DNA from: an uncultured Cellvibrio sp.
GTDB taxonomy: Bacteria; Pseudomonadota; Gammaproteobacteria; Pseudomonadales; Cellvibrionaceae
Length of the DNA stretch: 10,797 nt
Direction of reading: 5' to 3'
Assembly: GCA_946481735.1 (NCBI GenBank)
Contig: CAMLOU010000141.1
Span: 1-10,797, forward strand
In this document: positions 6,045 to 10,797 of the stretch, one piece after another
Layout: every line of letters begins with the position of its first letter
Numbering within the stretch: position 1 is the stretch's first letter
Position numbers and translations under genes: made by a program
The notes under the pieces: generated by a model
Databases searched by the model: none
Seen by the model: only the letters and a program-made list of their open reading frames with translations
Told to the model about the DNA's origin: nothing

Positions 6045-8495
6045 ATGACTCAATCGAAAATAATGCTCTCCTTATGCCTGGCCTTTGCCAGTGGAATGAT
6101 GGTTGGATGCGGCGGTGGTGGCAGTGACAATTCATCCCCACCCGCCTCATCCCCATCATCCAGCTCATCACTATCACCAAGTTCATCCAGTAGTATGGGC
6201 GTGGCTTCATCAGCAAGTTCAAATAGCAGCTCACAGGTAAACACCAGTGAGAGCAGCGCCTCAAGCCAGGCAAGCAGCGAGCCATCATCAATAGTAATGA
6301 CCAATGTGAAATACGGTGGCGGGGGTTACGTGCCCGGCCTGGTATTCCACCCCACTACGCCGGATCTTCTCTATGCGCGCACAGACATTGGTGGCTCATA
6401 CCGGTGGGATGCATCGGCAGCCGTCTGGGTCCCCTTGACCGACGGTTTTAGCGTAACCGAAGGCGCCTACCAAGGTGCCGAAAGCATTGCATTGGACCCC
6501 ACCGATGACCGGCGTGTGTATATGACCACGGGCGTTACCGCGAACAGCCTGTCCAACCTTGGGCGCTTGTATATATCCACTGATCGCGGTGATAACTGGC
6601 AGTTTGTCGATCTGCCATTCCCGGTGGGTTCTAACAACAGGGGTCGCGCGATTGGTGAGCGCCTGATGGTTGACCCCAATGATCCTTCAATTCTGTTCTA
6701 CGGCTCCCGTACCGCCGGTTTGTGGAAGAGTACTGACCATGGGCAGAACTGGCAGCAAGTGCAATCGCTGTCCTCGCTGCAGATGACCCAATCCCAGATC
6801 GACGCTGCCAAAGATGAGAACGGGAATCTCCTCACTTCCATCGGTGTGCAGCAGGTGATCTTTGATACGTCTACCACGGGAAGCGGCAGCGCCACGCAGA
6901 CTATCTACACCGCCATCGCCCCGGACTATGCCACCCTGGCAGGCCTGAGCCACCGGGTGTACAAATCAACTGACGGCGGTACAACCTGGACCGGTGTCTC
7001 GACACCTGTGCTGGATTATCACATTCCTCACTGGGTACGCGCCCAGGACGGCATGATGTACGTTGCCTTTACCAAAACCACTGGACCCGGTGCAGAAGGC
7101 CCGGCAACACTTTACAAGTTTGATGGCACTAACTGGACGCCGCTCAAAAGCTATACAAACAATTTTGGGATAGGTGGTGTTTCCGTGTATGGGACTGGCT
7201 CGTCCACCCGTATTGCGTTGGGTATTACTAATTCCTGGGGGGAATGGGAAGGCAAACCCACCGTGCAATTTTCAGACGATGCGGGGGCCACCTGGCGCGA
7301 GATAGGTTCATCTACACCGCGCATTCCGGCGGATATGGACTTTACCGGCTGGCTCGACGACATCGAGATTAATCCGGGTAACCCTGAGCACATTCTGGTG
7401 GTGCACGGTGGTGGGGTGTGGGAAACCAAAAATGCTTCTGCGACCAAGCCAACCTGGAGTGAAATGGTCAATGGCATTGAAGAGGTTGCCACCCTGGCAC
7501 TCATGACTCCACCACCTGGAGCCTCCTATAGCCTGTTGAATAGCTCGGGCGACGTAGGCACGCTGGTGCATACCGATTTGTCGGTTAAACCTGTCCGCAC
7601 CACAGGCGCGAGATTCAAGAACGGTATCAGTACCGATATGGCCTGGGATACACCTTCCTATATCGCGACTATCGGTAGTGCTCACTGGGGCGGCTCGAAT
7701 CCTGGTGCTTTATATTCAACGGATTCAGGCGCGACCTGGACGGCGTTTCCAACACTTCATCCACAAGGGCTGACCAATCAAAACGATTTTGCCAGCGTGG
7801 CAGTAACGAAACCCAATCATGTCATTTGGGCACCCAGTAATGCGATACCCGCCTATACCACCAATAACGGGACCAGTTGGACCTACACCGACTTGCCAGA
7901 GCTGGAGAATGGCTGGGGGCGCAGCTATCGCCTGGTCGCCGATCGCCAGAATCCGGACAAAGTCTATGCCTACGATTCGGGCGGCGGTTGGTGGGGGCCT
8001 ACCCCCAAATTCTTCTACTCAACAGACGGTGGCCATACCTTCACCGCCAGCAATCAGTTCACAAGCCTCGGTGTACGCCCTGAATTCTTTGGTACCGCGT
8101 CCATGGCGGTGAATCCAAATGCCGAAGGCGATGTGTGGCTGGTTGATGGTCACAGTATTTTCCATTCGCTTGATTCCGGCGTGACCTGGACCAAACTGAA
8201 CGCCGCCGAATCGATTTGGGGTTCCGATTCCCAGATTCCCGAGGTGTACGGCGCGACCTCAATCGCACTGGGTAAGGCACCGGACGGTGCGGCTTACTCT
8301 GCCTGGGTATATGTCATTGGTGTGATTGATGGTGTGTGGGGCCTGCACCGTTCCGAGGATGGAGGCAACAGCTGGACGCGTATCAATGACGACAAACACC
8401 AGTTCGCCGGCATGGGCACTCTGGCTGCTGATCACAATGTTGTTGGCCGGGTGTTTTTTAGCGGTAACGGCCGCGGCATTTTCTTCACGCATTAA
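6045..8495 (+). CDS. GH74 xyloglucanase, surface lipoprotein
   Basis: This 816-residue enzyme should hydrolyse the beta-1,4-glucan backbone of xyloglucan by inversion. The signal peptide ends in a lipobox-like MVGC (Cys22), followed by glycines. A Ser-rich linker runs from about 28 to 82. The catalytic part fills about 85-816 and is the usual pair of seven-bladed propellers. The base candidate is Asp114 in ARTDIGGSYRW and the acid candidate is Asp439 in GWLDDIEINP. At least eight Asp-box motifs (SxDxGxxW) are visible near 178, 229, 308, 410, 558, 659, 708 and 770. The C-terminus, GRVFFSGNGRGIFF, is the normal GH74 ending, so the domain is complete and no binding module follows. The start is set by AAAGG 6 bases upstream and by the signal peptide. 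Endo versus exo action depends on active-site loops that I could not judge. GH74 is mostly a xyloglucan family, which is the main evidence for the locus substrate. Confidence 0.95.
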   Translation: MTQSKIMLSLCLAFASGMMVGCGGGGSDNSSPPASSPSSSSSLSPSSSSSMGVASSASSNSSSQVNTSESSASSQASSEPSSIVMTNVKYGGGGYVPGLVFHPTTPDLLYARTDIGGSYRWDASAAVWVPLTDGFSVTEGAYQGAESIALDPTDDRRVYMTTGVTANSLSNLGRLYISTDRGDNWQFVDLPFPVGSNNRGRAIGERLMVDPNDPSILFYGSRTAGLWKSTDHGQNWQQVQSLSSLQMTQSQIDAAKDENGNLLTSIGVQQVIFDTSTTGSGSATQTIYTAIAPDYATLAGLSHRVYKSTDGGTTWTGVSTPVLDYHIPHWVRAQDGMMYVAFTKTTGPGAEGPATLYKFDGTNWTPLKSYTNNFGIGGVSVYGTGSSTRIALGITNSWGEWEGKPTVQFSDDAGATWREIGSSTPRIPADMDFTGWLDDIEINPGNPEHILVVHGGGVWETKNASATKPTWSEMVNGIEEVATLALMTPPPGASYSLLNSSGDVGTLVHTDLSVKPVRTTGARFKNGISTDMAWDTPSYIATIGSAHWGGSNPGALYSTDSGATWTAFPTLHPQGLTNQNDFASVAVTKPNHVIWAPSNAIPAYTTNNGTSWTYTDLPELENGWGRSYRLVADRQNPDKVYAYDSGGGWWGPTPKFFYSTDGGHTFTASNQFTSLGVRPEFFGTASMAVNPNAEGDVWLVDGHSIFHSLDSGVTWTKLNAAESIWGSDSQIPEVYGATSIALGKAPDGAAYSAWVYVIGVIDGVWGLHRSEDGGNSWTRINDDKHQFAGMGTLAADHNVVGRVFFSGNGRGIFFTH

Positions 8496-8505
8496 TACGC
8501 ATGTG

Positions 8506-8551
8506 CTCGCCTGTGTTCATCCTGAGAGGGTGAACACAGGTGAGGCTTTTT
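8506..8551 (+). terminator. Intrinsic terminator after GH74
   Basis: A 14-bp stem with one G-U wobble (8506-8519 against 8531-8544, core CCTGTGTTCA/TGAACACAGG) closes an 11-base loop. The two bases GC and then five T (8547-8551) follow. It starts 10 bases after the GH74 stop. It should reduce read-through into the esterase genes, so those genes may have their own promoter in 8552-8647, where I see no convincing boxes. Confidence 0.85.
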
Positions 8552-8647
8552 ATGGCTGGTCATTTCAATATCCCGCTGGATGTATCAACCAAGAAGCATC
8601 ACCGTTATTTATGCAGCCTCTTCATCAGAAAAAATAGCGAACAACGA

Positions 8648-9946
8648 ATGAAATATAGTACACAGCTCAGTGGTATTTTTTTGCTCAGCAGCCTTGCATT
8701 ATCGATAGCGGCACACGCAGCAGACTCCATTTCACTTTATAAAACCAAGCCCCTTAAAGACTCACACATTTATGTAGAAAGCGCAGGGCATCAACAGAAA
8801 TTCGATGGTGTATCCACGGTTACACCCAAAGGTGATGTTCAGCTACAGACTAGCCGTAAAAAAAAGACGTCTGATGCACTGACGTTTAACTGGAAGGATA
8901 CCTGGTATTCCAGCATGGCACTGGAAACGGGTGCGCCGTTAAATCTGGCGGCGATCATGAAAACAGGCGTGATGGCGCTGGATGTGAAAATTGATAAGTT
9001 CGATAAAGGCGGCATTTCTTTTAAAATGAAATGCACATCCGACAATTGTAATCGCGTAGTACCCTTTACCATGGCAGCGCGAGCGCTACGCGATAAAGGT
9101 TGGAACAAAGTCTATGTACCACTAACGTGCTTCCTGCACGACCAGGACGACTTCAGCGCAACCACCACCCCTTTCGCCCTGGACGTCGGTGGCGAGGGTG
9201 GCGTGTCTATCGCGAATATTGAACTACTCACAAAGGCTCCCCCAAAAGCGGATTTGCTTGAATGCCCGGATTACAAAACGGCTTCGATCACACCGGATAT
9301 GTTAAATGAATGGTGGTCCATCGATTGGTGGTTACCACGTCACGAACAAAAACGGCGAGAGGCAAAAGCAATTGCCGATAAAGGCGGAAAAATCGATCTA
9401 TTGTTTATTGGCGATTCAATTACCCAAGGCTGGGAGAACGAAGGCGCGCCAGTCTGGGAAAAACATTACGCTGATCGCAATGCATTCGCCATTGGATTCG
9501 GTGGTGATCGAACCGAAAACGTATTATGGCGCTTGCAGCATGGCGCGGTGGAGAATATGTCACCACAACTGGTGGTGATGATGATTGGCACCAACAATAC
9601 CGGCCACCGTCACGAACAACCCGCCTATACCGCCGCAGGCATTAAAAAATTGCTGACCGAACTGCACCAGCGCTTACCCGAATCAAAAGTGCTGTTGTTG
9701 GCTATTTTCCCGCGCGACGAGCAACCTGATGGTGGTTTGCGCCAGATCAATAATGGCGTAAATGAAATCATTAAACACTATGTAGACAACAAGCGCGTAT
9801 TTTTTGCAGATATCAATGCGGTATTTTTAACGCAAGAAGGTGTCTTGCCAAAAGAAATTATGCCTGACTTGCTGCACCCCAATGAAAAAGGCTACAGCCT
9901 TTGGGCAGAGGCGCTTGAACCGCACCTGCAAAAACTATTGAAGTGA
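8648..9946 (+). CDS. Secreted SGNH/GDSL esterase with N-terminal ExoP-C-like module
   Basis: The predicted protein has 432 residues. A Sec signal peptide (1 to about 24, ending AHA then AD) fixes the ATG at 8648; an in-frame GTG at 8540 lies inside the GH74 terminator and would bury the signal. Residues about 28-195 resemble the galactose-binding-like C-terminal domain of GH3 ExoP-type glucohydrolases: MALDVKIDKF (109-118), a Cys129/Cys134 pair, KVYVPLTCF (154-162), TTPFALDVGG and a closing IANIEL. The SGNH hydrolase fills about 245-432: nucleophile Ser257 in GDSITQGW, the oxyanion Gly285/286 region in GFGGDRTENVLWRLQ, Asn316/317 in GTNN, and Asp407/His410 in DLLHPNEKGY. The block II-V pattern is close to platelet-activating-factor acetylhydrolase-like esterases. 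The likely job is removing O-acetyl groups from a glycan, inferred from context. The next gene starts 31 bases downstream, so the two esterases probably share a transcript. Confidence 0.88.
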   Translation: MKYSTQLSGIFLLSSLALSIAAHAADSISLYKTKPLKDSHIYVESAGHQQKFDGVSTVTPKGDVQLQTSRKKKTSDALTFNWKDTWYSSMALETGAPLNLAAIMKTGVMALDVKIDKFDKGGISFKMKCTSDNCNRVVPFTMAARALRDKGWNKVYVPLTCFLHDQDDFSATTTPFALDVGGEGGVSIANIELLTKAPPKADLLECPDYKTASITPDMLNEWWSIDWWLPRHEQKRREAKAIADKGGKIDLLFIGDSITQGWENEGAPVWEKHYADRNAFAIGFGGDRTENVLWRLQHGAVENMSPQLVVMMIGTNNTGHRHEQPAYTAAGIKKLLTELHQRLPESKVLLLAIFPRDEQPDGGLRQINNGVNEIIKHYVDNKRVFFADINAVFLTQEGVLPKEIMPDLLHPNEKGYSLWAEALEPHLQKLLK

Positions 9947-9977
9947 ATTTACACCCTGCCCTTTTAGCGGAGTTAAT

Positions 9978-10797
9978 ATGTCTCGATTACTGATGATAGT
10001 CTTTATTTTATTAAGCAAGTCAGTGGCCGCCGCGCCAGATCCGAATTTCCACATCTACCTGATGTTCGGGCAGTCCAACATGGAAGGTGCGGCCCCCATC
10101 GAGGCCCAGGACAGAGTCATTAATGAGCGTGTCATGGTGATGGCAAATCTGGACTGTACTAATCTGGATAGAACCTATGGCAACTGGTATGTTGCGTCTC
10201 CACCGCTAAATCGATGCTGGAGCGGCTTGGGGCCGGGTGATTATTTTGGCAAAACCATGGCCGACAACATGCCAAGCACAGTCACCATAGGGCTTGTGCC
10301 AGGCGCCATCTCCGGAACAGCGATTGAGCTGTATCAAAAATCAGCACCTATCGGGCGCAATGGACAAGATATCCCGCCACAATTTAATGGCGGTTACGCT
10401 TGGCTGTTGGATATGGCTAAAAAAGCGCAAGAGGCGGGAGTCATTAAAGGCATTATATTTCATCAGGGGGAAAGTGATACCGCAGACCCTTTATGGAAAC
10501 ACCAGGTTCATGAAATCGTGACTGATTTACGTCAGGACCTCGGCATAGGAGACGTCCCCTTTCTAGCGGGTGAGTTACTTTATGCTGACTATCAGTCCTG
10601 TTGCCATTGGCATAACACCGAAATCAATTTATTGCCGGGTTTAATCAACAATGCCTATGTTGTTTCTGCAATGGGCTTACCTGGACTTGATGCGGCTCAC
10701 TTTACATCGGAATCCTATCGGGAGCTTGGCTTTCGCTACGCAACGCTGATGCGAGAAAAGATCGACATATCCTCATCGAGTTCAAGTTCAAGTTCAA
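9978..10797 (+). CDS. CE6/SASA-type acetylesterase with poly-Ser linker (partial, C-terminus missing)
   Basis: This frame is open to the right edge (273 residues seen). A short signal peptide (1 to about 19, KSVAAA then PDP) predicts secretion. Residues 25-262 match the sialate-O-acetylesterase-like fold (PF03629) of CE6 acetylxylan esterases: nucleophile Ser33 in MFGQSNMEG, FHQGESDT (161-168), and Asp238/His241 in DAAHF. All key blocks are present, so the catalytic domain is complete. From Ser265 a run of at least nine serines begins and continues out of the window, so another module, probably carbohydrate-binding, is expected. A strong GGAG (9969-9972) lies 5 bases before the ATG. The gene follows the SGNH esterase closely. 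Two unrelated deacetylases in tandem suggest an acetylated polysaccharide substrate. Whether it acts on xyloglucan, xylan or another polymer cannot be told from sequence. Confidence 0.9.
   Translation, partial: MSRLLMIVFILLSKSVAAAPDPNFHIYLMFGQSNMEGAAPIEAQDRVINERVMVMANLDCTNLDRTYGNWYVASPPLNRCWSGLGPGDYFGKTMADNMPSTVTIGLVPGAISGTAIELYQKSAPIGRNGQDIPPQFNGGYAWLLDMAKKAQEAGVIKGIIFHQGESDTADPLWKHQVHEIVTDLRQDLGIGDVPFLAGELLYADYQSCCHWHNTEINLLPGLINNAYVVSAMGLPGLDAAHFTSESYRELGFRYATLMREKIDISSSSSSSSS
10779..10796 (+). repeat. AGTTCA hexanucleotide repeat encoding the Ser linker
   Basis: Three perfect AGTTCA units (Ser-Ser codon pairs) end the window and probably continue beyond it. Such repeats can change copy number by slippage in multiples of two codons, changing linker length without a frameshift. 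Confidence 0.85.

Noticed and set aside
8540..8647. In-frame GTG (8540) or ATG (8552) as start of the SGNH esterase
   Set aside because: The GTG lies within the GH74 terminator hairpin and the extension would place 32-36 mostly polar residues before a clear signal peptide. The ATG at 8648 gives a normal secreted protein.

Overview
The window looks like part of a polysaccharide-utilisation region of a Gram-negative, plant-cell-wall-degrading gammaproteobacterium, most like Cellvibrio or Saccharophagus. Three features suggest this: surface lipoproteins whose catalytic domains are tethered by long poly-serine linkers, a large TonB-dependent receptor of the Xanthomonas/Caulobacter type, and a flavin-dependent 'tryptophan halogenase' gene next to that receptor. 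The genus is inferred from architecture, not from a database search.

Layout. Two gene groups diverge from a 509-bp intergenic region (5536-6044). On the minus strand, going left, lie a GH5 endo-glucanase lipoprotein (4201-5535), a TonB-dependent receptor (719-4012) and a halogenase-like flavoprotein that runs off the left edge (3-659). On the plus strand, going right, lie a GH74 xyloglucanase lipoprotein (6045-8495), a secreted SGNH/GDSL esterase with an N-terminal module resembling the C-terminal domain of GH3 ExoP-type enzymes (8648-9946), and a secreted CE6/SASA-type acetylesterase that runs off the right edge inside a poly-serine linker (9978-10797).

How the genes may work together (inference). 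The two lipoprotein endo-glycanases would cut a beta-1,4-glucan at the cell surface, most plausibly xyloglucan because GH74 is largely a xyloglucan family. The two esterases would remove O-acetyl groups that block the glycanases or later exo-enzymes. The receptor would import the oligosaccharides. No exo-acting glycosidase, inner-membrane transporter or regulator lies in the window, so that part of the pathway must be elsewhere.

Regulatory structure. Two clear intrinsic terminator hairpins are present. One lies between the receptor and the halogenase and abuts the halogenase ribosome-binding site. The other follows GH74. The divergent intergenic region carries a 16-bp perfect palindrome, a 9-bp tandem repeat, and a 16-bp perfect tandem duplication overlapping a possible 8-codon leader ORF just before GH74. 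I see no tRNA, rRNA, CRISPR array, insertion sequence or attachment site.
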